From Caenispirillum bisanense (GTDB lineage Bacteria > Pseudomonadota > Alphaproteobacteria > Rhodospirillales > Rhodospirillaceae), in assembly GCF_900230255.1 (NCBI RefSeq), contig NZ_OCNJ01000005.1, positions 248,001 through 312,000 on the forward strand: a stretch of 64,000 nt of DNA, in the 5' to 3' direction. A program made the position numbers and the translations under genes. Numbering within the stretch: position 1 is the first letter of the stretch; the number at the start of each line of letters is the position of its first letter. Of the stretch, positions 18,799 to 27,875 are shown piece by piece. The notes beneath the pieces are model-generated. The model had not been told where the DNA came from and made no database searches. It worked only from the letters and a program-made list of their open reading frames with translations.

Positions 18799-19989
18799 TC
18801 AGCCCCCCGCCTTGTCGAGGCGGATCCAGTCGGACACCGGCACCATCTTCTGCTGCTTCATGTCGGCCTGGTAGATGCGCCCGACCGGGATGGAGTTGCC
18901 GGGGATGCTGACCGGCACGCCGATGATGCCGCCGGTGTCGAAGTCCTTCAGGCTGTTGAGCGACGCCTTCAGGTTGGGGCCCGTCAGCTCCTTGCCGTCG
19001 GCCAGCGTACGCTTGACCGCCTCGGTCATCAGCATGGCCGTCAGCATGCCCTGCAGGTAGGCGGTGGACTGGTACTCGGGCCGCATCTGCCGGATCTTCT
19101 CCAGCATCGGCGCCTTTTCGCTGTCGTCGTAGTAGTAGCGGTAGGGCATGACGCCCATGAAGCCGTCGGCGGCCTCGCCCATCTTCATGACGATGCCGTT
19201 GTCCATGGACCAGAACGTGCCCATGAACTTGGTCTCCATCCCCATCTGCTTGGCCTGGTTGATGAATTCCGGGATGGGCGCCAGCACGTAGCCGTGGAAG
19301 ATGGTGTAGTCGGGGCGCGCGCGGCGCAGCTTCAGCACTTCCGTCGACACGTCGACCGAGCCGGGCGGCGTGACGATGGTCTCCACCACCTCCAGGCCGA
19401 GGGTCTTGGCGCGTTCGGTGCTGCTGGCGATGGGGTCGCGGCCGAATTCGGTGTCGGAATGGACGAAGGCGACCTTGGCGCCCGGCTTCTCCTTGGACAC
19501 GTATTCGAGCAGGATGCCGAACATTTCCGTATAGTCCGGCCCGGCGATGAACTGCAGGGGGAACTTCTCGGGGTCGTTCAGTTCGGTCGCGAAGGATGCG
19601 CCGGCCATGAGGATCTTGCCGTTGCGCTCCAGCTCCGGGTTGATGGTCTTGGAGAAGGCAGTGGAGTCCGCGTAGTAGAGGTTCACCGCGTTCTGGCCGG
19701 TGATCTTGTTGAAGGCGGCGACCGAGGCGTCGACCTTGTAGGCGGTGTCTTCCGGCACGTAGCGCAGCATGCGGCCGTCGATGCCGCCCTGCTCGTTGAC
19801 CATCTTCACCCAGTCCTGGATGCCGGCATGGATGCCCTCGCCGGCGAAGGCGAAGACGCCCGTCAGCGGGATGGAGCCGCCGAGCACGATGTCGTCGGCG
19901 GCACGCGCCTGCGGCGCGAGGGAGCCGGCCGCGAGGCCGGCGGCGACCAGCGCCGCCAGTACGGTCCGGCGGGAAAGCTTGAACGTCAT
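18799..19989 (-). CDS. Liv-type ABC transporter substrate-binding protein (second importer)
   Basis: A 396-residue periplasmic binding protein with a 30-residue signal peptide ending AQARA|A. The signal contains Ser-Arg-Arg-Thr-Val-Leu (residues 6-11), so Tat export is possible. The mature start, DDIVLGGSIPLTGVFAFAGEG, is typical of the family. The ATG at 19989 is preferred over a GTG one codon upstream because a GGGAGG ribosome site then has a 7-base spacer. Ligand unknown; the neighbouring ligase and beta-oxidation genes suggest a carboxylic acid. Confidence 0.9.
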   Translation of the reverse strand: MTFKLSRRTVLAALVAAGLAAGSLAPQARAADDIVLGGSIPLTGVFAFAGEGIHAGIQDWVKMVNEQGGIDGRMLRYVPEDTAYKVDASVAAFNKITGQNAVNLYYADSTAFSKTINPELERNGKILMAGASFATELNDPEKFPLQFIAGPDYTEMFGILLEYVSKEKPGAKVAFVHSDTEFGRDPIASSTERAKTLGLEVVETIVTPPGSVDVSTEVLKLRRARPDYTIFHGYVLAPIPEFINQAKQMGMETKFMGTFWSMDNGIVMKMGEAADGFMGVMPYRYYYDDSEKAPMLEKIRQMRPEYQSTAYLQGMLTAMLMTEAVKRTLADGKELTGPNLKASLNSLKDFDTGGIIGVPVSIPGNSIPVGRIYQADMKQQKMVPVSDWIRLDKAGG

Positions 19990-20050
19990 CACGATACCTC
20001 CCTGTACGGTCTTGGGTCTCGTCGTTGCGAGGTGTTGTTTTTGCGAAATG

Positions 20051-21094
20051 TCAGGTCTTGAAGGGCCACAGGTGGAAGAACCGCCGGACGCGGCGCCACA
20101 CTTCGGCCAGGCCCTGGGGCTCGAAGATCAGGAAGAGGACGATCAGGCCGCCGAACACGATGGTGCGCACCGGCGACAGCAGCGCGACCGCATCCGGCAC
20201 CCACGGCGACATCCAGCCGACCACCAGCTTCAGCGCCTCGGGCACCATGGTCATGAAGGCCGCGCCCAGGATGGCGCCGAGGATCGACCCCATGCCGCCG
20301 ACGATGATGGCGGCCAGGAAGAAGATGGACATGACCAGCGGGAAGCTCTCGGGCGTCACCACCCGGAAGAAATAGACCCACAGCCCCCCGGCGACACCGG
20401 CGTAGAAGCTCGACAGCGCGAAGCTCAGCAGCTTGAAGCGCAGCAGGCGGATGCCCAGCACCTCGGCCGAGATGTCGCGGTCGCGGATGGCGATGAAGGC
20501 GCGGCCGATGCGGGTGCGGAACAGGTTGGCGGCGCCGAACACCATCAGCACGGTCACCGGCACGATCACCCAGTACAGCTCGTGCGGCTCGTCCAGCGTC
20601 AGGCCGAACAGGCTGCCCGGCGGCATGGTCAGGCCGGACACGCCGCCCGTCACCGCCGTCCAGTGGGAGAACACGAAGTGCAGGATCACCGAGGCGGCGA
20701 TGGTGGCGATGGCGAGGTAGAGGCCCTTCACCCGCAGGCTCGGCACGCCCACCACCATGCCGGCCAGCCCGGCGACCACGCCGCCGAGGATCAGGTTCAG
20801 CGGCAGCGGCGTGCCGACATTGACCTCCAGCCACGCCACCGTATAGGCGCCGACGCCCATGAAGGCCGCCTGCCCCAGGCTGACGAGCCCGGTGTAGCCG
20901 GTGAGGATGTTGAGGCCCGTCGCCGAGGCGATGTTGATGGCGACCAGGCAGGCCATGTAGACCCAGTAAGGCCCGGCCATGAAGGGGAAGACGGCCAGCA
21001 GGGCGAACAGACCGATCAGCCAGGCGCGCTGCACCGTGGTGTCGAACAGGGCCTCGTCGGCGGCATAGGTTTGTTTGGCGGCTCCGATGCGCAT
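20051..21094 (-). CDS. Liv-type ABC transporter permease (LivM family, second importer)
   Basis: A 347-residue permease with about eight to nine membrane segments. Family signatures are GLNILTGYTGLVSLGQAAFM and GRAFIAIRDRDISAEVLG, the ATPase-coupling loop, plus IVGGMGSILGAILGA. The start at 21094 lies 2 bases after the livH-like stop. The C-terminus ends with a basic, aromatic tail (RRVRRFFHLWPFKT). It pairs with the permease encoded just upstream in the same operon. Confidence 0.93.
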   Translation of the reverse strand: MRIGAAKQTYAADEALFDTTVQRAWLIGLFALLAVFPFMAGPYWVYMACLVAINIASATGLNILTGYTGLVSLGQAAFMGVGAYTVAWLEVNVGTPLPLNLILGGVVAGLAGMVVGVPSLRVKGLYLAIATIAASVILHFVFSHWTAVTGGVSGLTMPPGSLFGLTLDEPHELYWVIVPVTVLMVFGAANLFRTRIGRAFIAIRDRDISAEVLGIRLLRFKLLSFALSSFYAGVAGGLWVYFFRVVTPESFPLVMSIFFLAAIIVGGMGSILGAILGAAFMTMVPEALKLVVGWMSPWVPDAVALLSPVRTIVFGGLIVLFLIFEPQGLAEVWRRVRRFFHLWPFKT

Positions 21095-21096
21095 GG

Positions 21097-21975
21097 CTAC
21101 AGTCGCTCGATCTCGTGGGTTCCGAACAGGCCGTAGGGGCGGACCACCAGGACCGCGACCAGCAGCGTGAAGGTGGCGAGCATCTTGAACTCGCCGCCGA
21201 GGAAGGCGCCGGTCAGCGCCTCCAGCAGGCCGATGAACAGCCCGGCGACCATGGCGCCGAGCACGCTGTCGAGCCCGCCGACGATGACCACCACCAGCAC
21301 CGACAGGCCGAACACGCCCATGGTCGGCGAGATGCCGCCGATGGCGCCGACAAGCATGCCGGAGGCGGCGGCGGTGATGCAGGCGATCACCCAGGCCAGC
21401 GAGAAGACGCGCGGCACGTCGATGCCCATGGAATAGGCCGCCGCCTGATCGCCCGCCGTGGCGCGCAGGGCGACGCCGCCGCGCCAGAAGCGGAACAGCA
21501 GCAGGAAGGCCACCACCGTCACCGCCGCCACGGCAAAGGCCGTCGCCACCTTGGCCGAGACATAGGCCTCGCCGATGAACAGCGGCGTGTTCGGCATGTA
21601 GTCGGGCAGTTGCAGCGGGTTGGCGCCCCACAGCAGTTCCACCACGCCGACCAGGATGCTGCCGAGGCCGATGGTCAGCATGAAGACGCTGATGGGGCTT
21701 TCGCCCAGCATGGGGCGGATGAGCAGGCGCTCCACCACGCCGCCGAACAGGCCGGCGACGGCCAGCGTCAGCAGGATGGCGAGCCACGTCGGCAGGGCGA
21801 GCCCGGCGGCGAAGCCGAAGAACACGTAGCCGCCCAGCATGAGGATTTCACCGATGGCGAGGTTCACCACCCGCGTCGCCTTGTAGATGAGCACGAAGGC
21901 GAGGCCCGTCAGGGCATAGAGGCCGCCGGCGCCGATGCCGGCGAGGCTCACCTCGGCGAGGAACAGCCAGTCCAT
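21097..21975 (-). CDS. Liv-type ABC transporter permease (LivH family, second importer)
   Basis: A 292-residue permease beginning MDWLFLAEVSLAGIGAGGLY and containing the LivH features GLAFVLIYKATRVVNLAIGE and ALRATAGDQAAAYSMGIDV (coupling loop). The ATG at 21975 shares its A with the preceding TGA. A GTG one codon upstream is also in frame, but the GGGAGG site fits the ATG better. Seven to eight hydrophobic stretches are evident. Part of the minus-strand uptake and beta-oxidation operon. Confidence 0.92.
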   Translation of the reverse strand: MDWLFLAEVSLAGIGAGGLYALTGLAFVLIYKATRVVNLAIGEILMLGGYVFFGFAAGLALPTWLAILLTLAVAGLFGGVVERLLIRPMLGESPISVFMLTIGLGSILVGVVELLWGANPLQLPDYMPNTPLFIGEAYVSAKVATAFAVAAVTVVAFLLLFRFWRGGVALRATAGDQAAAYSMGIDVPRVFSLAWVIACITAAASGMLVGAIGGISPTMGVFGLSVLVVVIVGGLDSVLGAMVAGLFIGLLEALTGAFLGGEFKMLATFTLLVAVLVVRPYGLFGTHEIERL

Positions 21976-22853
21976 CACGCCACCTCCCGCCGGCCGCGGC
22001 CCTGCTGCACGCGGGCCCGCAGGTCGCCGACGTCACCCGACCCCAGGTAGGCGGCGATGACCTCGGGATTGTTGGAAATCTCGCGCGGCTCGCCCTGGGC
22101 GATGACCTGCCCGAAGTTCAGCACGACGACGTGGTCGGAAATGTCCATGACCATGCCCATGTCGTGCTCGACCATCAGGATGGTGACGCCCCATTCCTCC
22201 TTCACGTCGAGGATGAAGCGGGCCATGTCCTCGGTCTCCTCGCGGTTCATGCCGGCGACCGGCTCGTCGAGCATGAGGATGCGCGGCTTCATGGCCAGCG
22301 CGCGCGCCAGTTCCACCCGCTTCTGCAGGCCGTAGGACAGGGCGGCGACGGGGGCGTTGCGGATGTGGTCGATTTCGAGGAAGTCGATGATGCGCTCCTC
22401 GATCTCGCGGCGCAGCTCCATCTCCTCGCGCCGCGCCCGGCCGAAGTACCACAGGGCATCGAGCAGGCTGGTTTCCATGTGGGCGTGGCGGCCGAGCTTG
22501 ATGTTGTCGAGCACGGTCATGCCGCGGAACAGGGCGATGTTCTGGAAGGTGCGCGCCATGCCGAGCTTGGCGCGATCCGGCGCATGCAGGCGATCGACGC
22601 TGTCACCGAAGAACCGGATGGAGCCGGTGTTGGCCTTGTAGAAGCCCGAGATGGTGTTGAACAGCGACGTCTTGCCAGCGCCGTTCGGCCCGATCACCGA
22701 GGTGACCGACCCTTGCGCGGCGCTGAAGGTGACGCCGTCCAGCGCCCGCAGGCCGCCGAAGTACAGCGCCACGTCCTGCACCGCCAGGGCCGGCACGGCG
22801 GCGGCGGATGCGGGCGGCCCGGCTTTGGGCAGCGGACTCACGTTACTCGCCAT
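21975..22853 (-). CDS. Liv-type ABC transporter ATP-binding protein (LivG family, second importer)
   Basis: A 292-residue ABC ATPase. Walker A is GPNGAGKTS near residue 56, the signature is LSYGLQKRVELARAL, Walker B is ILMLDEPVAGMNREE and the H-loop is VEHDMGMVMD. It is longer than the first LivG-type protein because of a roughly 20-residue Ala/Pro-rich N-terminus and a basic C-terminus. The ATG at 22853 lies 11 bases inside the end of the enoyl-CoA hydratase gene; the open frame further upstream lies within that gene and is discarded. Confidence 0.92.
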   Translation of the reverse strand: MASNVSPLPKAGPPASAAAVPALAVQDVALYFGGLRALDGVTFSAAQGSVTSVIGPNGAGKTSLFNTISGFYKANTGSIRFFGDSVDRLHAPDRAKLGMARTFQNIALFRGMTVLDNIKLGRHAHMETSLLDALWYFGRARREEMELRREIEERIIDFLEIDHIRNAPVAALSYGLQKRVELARALAMKPRILMLDEPVAGMNREETEDMARFILDVKEEWGVTILMVEHDMGMVMDISDHVVVLNFGQVIAQGEPREISNNPEVIAAYLGSGDVGDLRARVQQGRGRREVA

Positions 22854-23634
22854 GGAACTGCGGCCTCCTCTTTTCCGTGAAGGCGCGGCAGCCTTCGGCG
22901 AAGTCGCGGGTTCGGGTGCTCGCCATGAAGGCCTCGCGCTCGGCCTCCAGCTGGTCGGCCAGGGTGGCGCCGAAGGATCGCTCATAGAGCCGCCGCACGC
23001 GGCCGTAGGCGGCGGTCGGCCCGGCGGCAAGGCGTTCGGCCAGGGCGAGCGCCGCCGACTCCAGGTCGACAGTCGGCACCACCTGCGAGACGAGGCCCAA
23101 CTCCAGCGCGCGGGCGGCATTGATGGGCTCGCCGAGGAGGGCGATCTCCATGGCCCGGCGCAGACCGACCAGCCGCGGCAGGAAGAAGCTGCCGGAGCCG
23201 TCGGGCGTGGTGCCGATGGCGGTATAGGCGAAGACGAAGCGGGCATCCTCGGCCGCGATGGCGAGGTCGCAGGCGAGCGCGAGGCTCATGCCGGCGCCGG
23301 CGACCGCCCCTTGCAGGGCGGCGACGACCGGCGCGTCCTGGCGGCGCAGGGTCAAGAGGCCGTCGTGCAGCGGCAGGATGATGTCGGAAACGGCGGCGGC
23401 GCTTTCGTCGGGGGTGCCGCCGAAGCGGCCGATGTCGCCGCCGGCCATGAAGGCGCGGCCTTCGCCCTCCACCAGCACGCAGCGCACCGAGCGGTCGGCG
23501 GCGACGGCGCGGCAGGCGTCGCGGAAGGCGACGGCCGTGGCTTCGTCGAGGGCATTGAGCGCCGCCGGCCTATTGAACCGGATGCGGGCGATCGGCCCCT
23601 GGCGCGCCAGGAGCACGGGCACTGTCTCGGGCAA
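22843..23634 (-). CDS. Enoyl-CoA hydratase/isomerase family protein
   Basis: A 263-residue crotonase-fold protein. Features are FNRPAALNALDEATA near the N-terminus, the oxyanion-hole segments GEGRAFMAGGDIGRF and LQGAVAGAGMSLALACDLAIA, and SFFLPRLVG. The usual catalytic Glu of the second segment appears replaced (TPDGSGSFFLP), so isomerase or another crotonase chemistry is possible. The start is a TTG at 23634, chosen because GGAGGAG ends five bases upstream; the first in-frame ATG is much later. It overlaps the LivG-type gene by 11 bases. Confidence 0.88.
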   Translation of the reverse strand: MPETVPVLLARQGPIARIRFNRPAALNALDEATAVAFRDACRAVAADRSVRCVLVEGEGRAFMAGGDIGRFGGTPDESAAAVSDIILPLHDGLLTLRRQDAPVVAALQGAVAGAGMSLALACDLAIAAEDARFVFAYTAIGTTPDGSGSFFLPRLVGLRRAMEIALLGEPINAARALELGLVSQVVPTVDLESAALALAERLAAGPTAAYGRVRRLYERSFGATLADQLEAEREAFMASTRTRDFAEGCRAFTEKRRPQFHGE

Positions 23635-23717
23635 CGTCTCCTCCCTGGTGACACGCCGGCGCCGTTGTTGTGATCGGGGCGCTTCGGCGTCTTGCCGCTA
23701 CGAGTTCGTCAGTCCGC

Positions 23718-24506
23718 CTAGAGGCTCCCCCTGGTCTGGAAGATGCTCTCGAAGGCGATGGCTTCGACGGGTGTTTCGAGGCTGCGCCCGGTGCGCACGA
23801 AGCCCTTGCCGAAGTCGGCGACGTGGCGGCGCATCCAGGTGCGCGCGGCATCGGCGTCGCGGCTGTGCAGGGCGGCGAGCAGGTGGGCGTGGGCGGCCAG
23901 CAGGCGCGGGCCGGCTTCCGGCACCGCCTCGAAGATCGGCTGGGTGGCGGGATAGATGAGCAGGCTGGCCGGCTCGCGCGCCAATTGCAGCACGCGGTTG
24001 CCGGCGGCCTGGGCGATGAGGGTGTGGAATTCCGTGTCCAGCTCGGCGAGGCGCGAGGGGTCGTCGAGGGCGTCCTCGGTGCGCGCCACGTTGTCGGCGA
24101 TGGCGGCGAGATCGTCTTCCGTGCGGTGGACCACGGCCAGCTCGATGGCGCTGCGCTCCAGCATGTCGATGGCTTCGTAGAGCTCGCGGAAGGTCACCTG
24201 ATGCAGCACCAGCGCGCGGCTCATGCGGGTGGCGAGCTTGCCCTGGCGCGGCAGGCTGGCGACCAGCTTGCGGCCCGATTCGCGGCGCAGCAGGCCCGAC
24301 TGCTCCAGGCAGCGGATGCCCTCGCGCACGGTCGAGCGGTTGACGCCGAACTGCTTCACCAGGTCGGCCTCGGTGCCGATGTGCTCGCCGGGGCGGATGC
24401 GGCCGGTGACGATCTCGCGCTCGATGGCTTCGGCGACCAGCTGATAGGCCGGCGCCGTGCTGATGCGCTCGAACTTCTCGGCGGTGGCGGCCTCGGCGCG
24501 GGGCAT
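23718..24506 (-). CDS. FadR-subfamily GntR transcriptional regulator
   Basis: A 262-residue repressor/activator with an N-terminal winged helix (VAEAIEREIVTGRIRPGEHI, then FGVNRSTVREGIRCLEQSGL as the recognition region) and a C-terminal all-helical FCD ligand domain (DTEFHTLIAQAAGNRV and HAHLLAALHSRD carry the usual metal-binding His and Asp positions). Such regulators sense organic acids or acyl-CoAs. It is the first gene of the minus-strand uptake/beta-oxidation operon, 83 bp before the hydratase, and a matching operator lies 24 bp upstream of its start. Confidence 0.92.
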   Translation of the reverse strand: MPRAEAATAEKFERISTAPAYQLVAEAIEREIVTGRIRPGEHIGTEADLVKQFGVNRSTVREGIRCLEQSGLLRRESGRKLVASLPRQGKLATRMSRALVLHQVTFRELYEAIDMLERSAIELAVVHRTEDDLAAIADNVARTEDALDDPSRLAELDTEFHTLIAQAAGNRVLQLAREPASLLIYPATQPIFEAVPEAGPRLLAAHAHLLAALHSRDADAARTWMRRHVADFGKGFVRTGRSLETPVEAIAFESIFQTRGSL

Positions 24507-24523
24507 CGTCTCTCCAACAGACT

Positions 24524-24540
24524 GACAGATTGTCCGACAA
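24524..24540. promoter_or_regulatory. Probable GntR/FadR-family operator
   Basis: TTGTCCGACAA at 24530-24540 is a perfect 11-bp palindrome fitting the TNGTNNNACNA consensus of FCD-type GntR regulators. It overlaps a second palindrome, GACA-GAT-TGTC, at 24524-24534. It lies 24 bases before the start of the FadR-type gene, so autoregulation and operon control are likely. It is also about 230 bp upstream of pflB. Confidence 0.65.
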
Positions 24541-24597
24541 ACTGATCGTCTGCTGATTCGGGATCGCCTGTCAAGCGGCCTCGCAGGCCCCGGCGGC

Positions 24598-24646
24598 GTT
24601 TACCGGACGGCAACCCGAAAAGGCGTAAACTGTTGATGGTCATGGA
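24598..24646. promoter_or_regulatory. Inverted repeat and partial FNR-like half-site upstream of pflB
   Basis: GTTTAC at 24598-24603 and GTAAAC at 24625-24630 form an inverted repeat with 21 bases between arms. Just downstream, TTGAT-GGTC-ATGGA at 24633-24646 has a perfect left FNR half-site but only 3 of 5 matches on the right. The region is less GC-rich than its surroundings and is the probable control region of pflB. Which factor binds cannot be told. Confidence 0.3.
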
Positions 24647-24765
24647 AAACCGGTCGCGTCGGGTCCCCCTGGACGTCGCCCCGCCGATGACCGATCCTTG
24701 TCCCAATCCCGAGACACCGGGGCGCCACCGGCGGCGCCCAGGCCTCCTCCCCCCAAGGAGTCCGA

Positions 24766-27027
24766 ATGATGGGCATCATGTTCGACAGCGAGACCGTCGC
24801 GGCTGCGTGGCGCGGCTTCGCGGACGGCGCGTGGAAGACCGAGATCGACGTCCGCGGCTTCATCCAGGCCAACTACACGCCGTACGAAGGCGACGCCGGC
24901 TTCCTTGCCGGCCCGACCGCGCGCACCAAGGCCCTGTGGGCCAGGCTCGGCGACTTGCTGGCGGAGGAGCGCAAGCGCGGCGTGCTCGACGTCTCGGCCG
25001 ACCGCGCTTCGTCCATCCTGGCGCACGATCCGGGCTACATCGACCGCGACGCCGAGATCATCGTCGGCCTGCAGACCGACGCGCCGCTCAAGCGCGCCAT
25101 CATGCCCAACGGGGGCCTGCGCATGGTCGAGGCCGGGCTGAAAGCCTACGGCTTCGAGATCGACCCCGCCGTCTCCGAGGTCTGGACCAAGTACCGCAAG
25201 AGCCACAACCAGGGTGTGTTCGACGCTTACAGCCCCGACATCCTGGCCGCCCGCAAGTCGGGCGTCATCACCGGCCTGCCCGACGCCTACGGCCGCGGCC
25301 GCATCATCGGCGACTACCGCCGCGTCGCCCTCTACGGCGTCGACGCCCTGCGGGCCGAGAAGCAGGCCGAGTTCCACGAACTGGACGACGCCGTCTTCAC
25401 CGAGGACGTCATCCGCCTGCGCGAGGAATTGTGCGAGCAGTGGCGCGCGCTGGCCGAGCTGAAGGAAATGGCCGCCCGCTACGGCTTCGACGTCGGCCGC
25501 CCCGCCGCCTCCGCCCGCGAGGCCATCCAGTGGACCTACCTCGCCTATCTGGCGGCGGTGAAGGAGCAGAACGGCGCCGCCATGTCGCTCGGGCGCGTCT
25601 CCACCTTCCTCGACGTCTACATCCAGCGCGACCTCGACGCCGGCGTCCTCACCGAAGAACAAGCGCAGGAGATGATCGACGATCTGGTCATCAAGCTGCG
25701 CATCGTCCGCTTCCTGCGCACGCCCGACTACGACCAGCTGTTCTCCGGCGACCCGACCTGGGTGACCGAGTGCCTGGGCGGCATGGGCGAGGACGGCCGC
25801 ACGCTCGTCACCAAATCCAACTTCCGCTTCCTCAACACCCTCTACAACCTCGGCCCGGCGCCGGAGCCCAACCTGACCGTGCTGTGGAGCACCCGCCTGC
25901 CGCACGGCTTCAAGACCTTCTGCGCCCGCGTGTCGGCGGAAACCAGCGCCATCCAGTACGAGAACGACGACCTCATGCGGCCCCAGTGGGGCGACGACTA
26001 CGGCGTCGCCTGCTGCGTCTCGGCCATGCGCATCGGCAAGCAGATGCAGTTCTTCGGCGCCCGCGCCAACCTCGCCAAGGCGCTGCTCTACGCCATCAAC
26101 GGCGGCGTCGACGAGAAGACCGGCCAGCGGGTGGCGGCAGGCATGACGCCCATCACCGCCGACGTGCTCGACTTCGACGAGGTGGTGGGCAAGCTCGACG
26201 TCACCATGGACTGGCTGGCCAAGACCTACGTCAAGGCGCTCAACGTCATCCACTTCATGCACGACAAGTACGCCTACGAGCGGCTCGAGATGGCGCTGCA
26301 CGACCGCGACATCCTGCGCACCATGGCCTGCGGCATCGCCGGCCTGTCCGTCGCCGCCGACAGCCTGTCGGCCATCAAGCACGCCAGGGTGAGCGTCGTG
26401 CGCGACGAGCGCGGGCTGGCCGTCGACTACGTGATCGAGGGCGACTATCCGGCCTACGGCAACAACGACGACCGGGCGGATTCGCTGGCGGTGTGGCTGA
26501 CCGAGACCTTCATGAAGAAGGTCGCCGCGCAGCCGCATTTCTACCGCGGCGCCACGCCGACCCAGTCGGTGCTGACCATCACGTCCAACGTCGTCTACGG
26601 CAAGAAGACCGGCAACACGCCCGACGGCCGCCGCGCCGGCGAGCCCTTCGCGCCCGGCGCCAACCCCATGAACGGCCGCGACACCAAGGGCTTCATAGCC
26701 GCCGGCGCCTCGGTCGCCAAGCTGCCCTATGCGGCGGCGCTGGACGGCATCAGCTGGACCGCCTCGGCCACCCCCGGCTCCCTCGGCCACACGCCGGAGG
26801 AGCGGGCGGAGAACCTGGTGAACTGCCTCGACGCCTATGCCGAGGCCGGCGGCTTCCACGTCAACGTCAACCTGTTCGACCGCGACACCCTGGTCCACGC
26901 CATGGAACACCCGGAACTCTATCCGCAGCTGACGGTGCGGGTGTCGGGCTATGCGGTGAACTTCGTGAAGCTGACCCGCGAGCAGCAGCTCGACGTCATC
27001 AACCGCACCTTCCACGAGGCGATGTGA
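24766..27027 (+). CDS. pflB: Formate C-acetyltransferase (pyruvate formate-lyase)
   Basis: A 753-residue glycyl-radical enzyme that converts pyruvate and CoA to acetyl-CoA and formate without oxygen. The two adjacent catalytic cysteines are at residues 416-417 (ACCVSAM), close to E. coli Cys418-419. The radical glycine is Gly728 in the motif RVSGYAVNF, 25 residues from the C-terminus. AAGGAG precedes tandem ATG codons at 24766 and 24769. The activating enzyme gene follows after 47 bp. The dioxygen-sensitive radical contrasts with the oxygen-dependent box genes and points to a facultative lifestyle. Confidence 0.97.
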   Translation: MMGIMFDSETVAAAWRGFADGAWKTEIDVRGFIQANYTPYEGDAGFLAGPTARTKALWARLGDLLAEERKRGVLDVSADRASSILAHDPGYIDRDAEIIVGLQTDAPLKRAIMPNGGLRMVEAGLKAYGFEIDPAVSEVWTKYRKSHNQGVFDAYSPDILAARKSGVITGLPDAYGRGRIIGDYRRVALYGVDALRAEKQAEFHELDDAVFTEDVIRLREELCEQWRALAELKEMAARYGFDVGRPAASAREAIQWTYLAYLAAVKEQNGAAMSLGRVSTFLDVYIQRDLDAGVLTEEQAQEMIDDLVIKLRIVRFLRTPDYDQLFSGDPTWVTECLGGMGEDGRTLVTKSNFRFLNTLYNLGPAPEPNLTVLWSTRLPHGFKTFCARVSAETSAIQYENDDLMRPQWGDDYGVACCVSAMRIGKQMQFFGARANLAKALLYAINGGVDEKTGQRVAAGMTPITADVLDFDEVVGKLDVTMDWLAKTYVKALNVIHFMHDKYAYERLEMALHDRDILRTMACGIAGLSVAADSLSAIKHARVSVVRDERGLAVDYVIEGDYPAYGNNDDRADSLAVWLTETFMKKVAAQPHFYRGATPTQSVLTITSNVVYGKKTGNTPDGRRAGEPFAPGANPMNGRDTKGFIAAGASVAKLPYAAALDGISWTASATPGSLGHTPEERAENLVNCLDAYAEAGGFHVNVNLFDRDTLVHAMEHPELYPQLTVRVSGYAVNFVKLTREQQLDVINRTFHEAM

Positions 27028-27074
27028 CGCCGCCGCCAAACCGCCCGCCCGACTCTCCGGAGGAGGCTCCGCGC

Positions 27075-27875
27075 ATGACCACCGCCGGTCCGGCGCCCCA
27101 TCCCCATCTGGCGCCGCACGTCTCGGCCGCCCTGCACCACGACCCGTCCCACGGCTATCTCCATTCCGTGGAGACGGGGGCGGCGGTGGACGGGCCGGGC
27201 ATGCGCTTCGTCTTCTTCCTGTCGGGCTGCCTGTTCCGCTGTTCCTACTGCCACAACCCCGACACCTGGAAGCTGCACAACGGCCGGCGGGTGGACCTGG
27301 AGCAGGCCGTGGCGGAAGTCCGCCCCTACGCCGGGTTCCTGCGCCGCGCCGGCGGGGTGACGGTGTCGGGCGGCGAGCCGCTCATGCAGGCGCCCTTCGT
27401 CGGGGCCCTGCTGCGGCGGCTGAAGGACGAGTTCGGCCTGCACACCGCGCTCGACACCCAGGGCTTCCTGCACGCCTCCGTCGACGACGCCTGGTTCGAC
27501 GCCGTCGACCTGGTGTTGCTCGACATCAAGCACTCCGACCCGCAGGCCTACCACGCCCTCACCGGCCAGGACCTGCAGCCGACCCTCGACTGCGCCCGGC
27601 GCCTCGCCGCCCTCGGCAAGGCCATGTGGATCCGCTACGTGCTGGTGCCTGGCCTGACCGACGCCCCCGACGACATCGCCCGGCTGGCCGATTTCGTCGC
27701 CACCCTGGGGCCGGCGGTGCAGCGGGTGGAGGTGCTGCCCTTCCACCAGATGGGTGCGCACAAGTGGACCGACCTCGGGCTCGACTACCCGCTGGCCGCC
27801 ACACCGACCCCGACGCCCGAGGCCACCCGCGCCGCCCGCGCCATCTTCGCCGCGCGCGGGCTGACGGTGACCTGA
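27075..27875 (+). CDS. pflA: Pyruvate formate-lyase-activating enzyme (radical SAM)
   Basis: A 266-residue radical-SAM protein that installs the glycyl radical on PflB. The [4Fe-4S]/SAM motif Cys-x3-Cys-x2-Cys is at residues 52, 56 and 59 (GCLFRCSYCHNP), followed by VTVSGGEPLMQ and DTQGFL. The ATG at 27075 follows GGAGGAGG; the open frame before it overlaps pflB. The N-terminus (about 26 residues before HSVETG) is longer than in E. coli PflA. Its last 91 bases overlap the 3' end of cysG on the other strand. Confidence 0.95.
   Translation: MTTAGPAPHPHLAPHVSAALHHDPSHGYLHSVETGAAVDGPGMRFVFFLSGCLFRCSYCHNPDTWKLHNGRRVDLEQAVAEVRPYAGFLRRAGGVTVSGGEPLMQAPFVGALLRRLKDEFGLHTALDTQGFLHASVDDAWFDAVDLVLLDIKHSDPQAYHALTGQDLQPTLDCARRLAALGKAMWIRYVLVPGLTDAPDDIARLADFVATLGPAVQRVEVLPFHQMGAHKWTDLGLDYPLAATPTPTPEATRAARAIFAARGLTVT

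Noticed and set aside
24633-24646. An FNR/Anr box upstream of pflB
   Set aside because: Only one half-site is perfect; the other matches 3 of 5 bases. It is listed only as a weak regulatory candidate.
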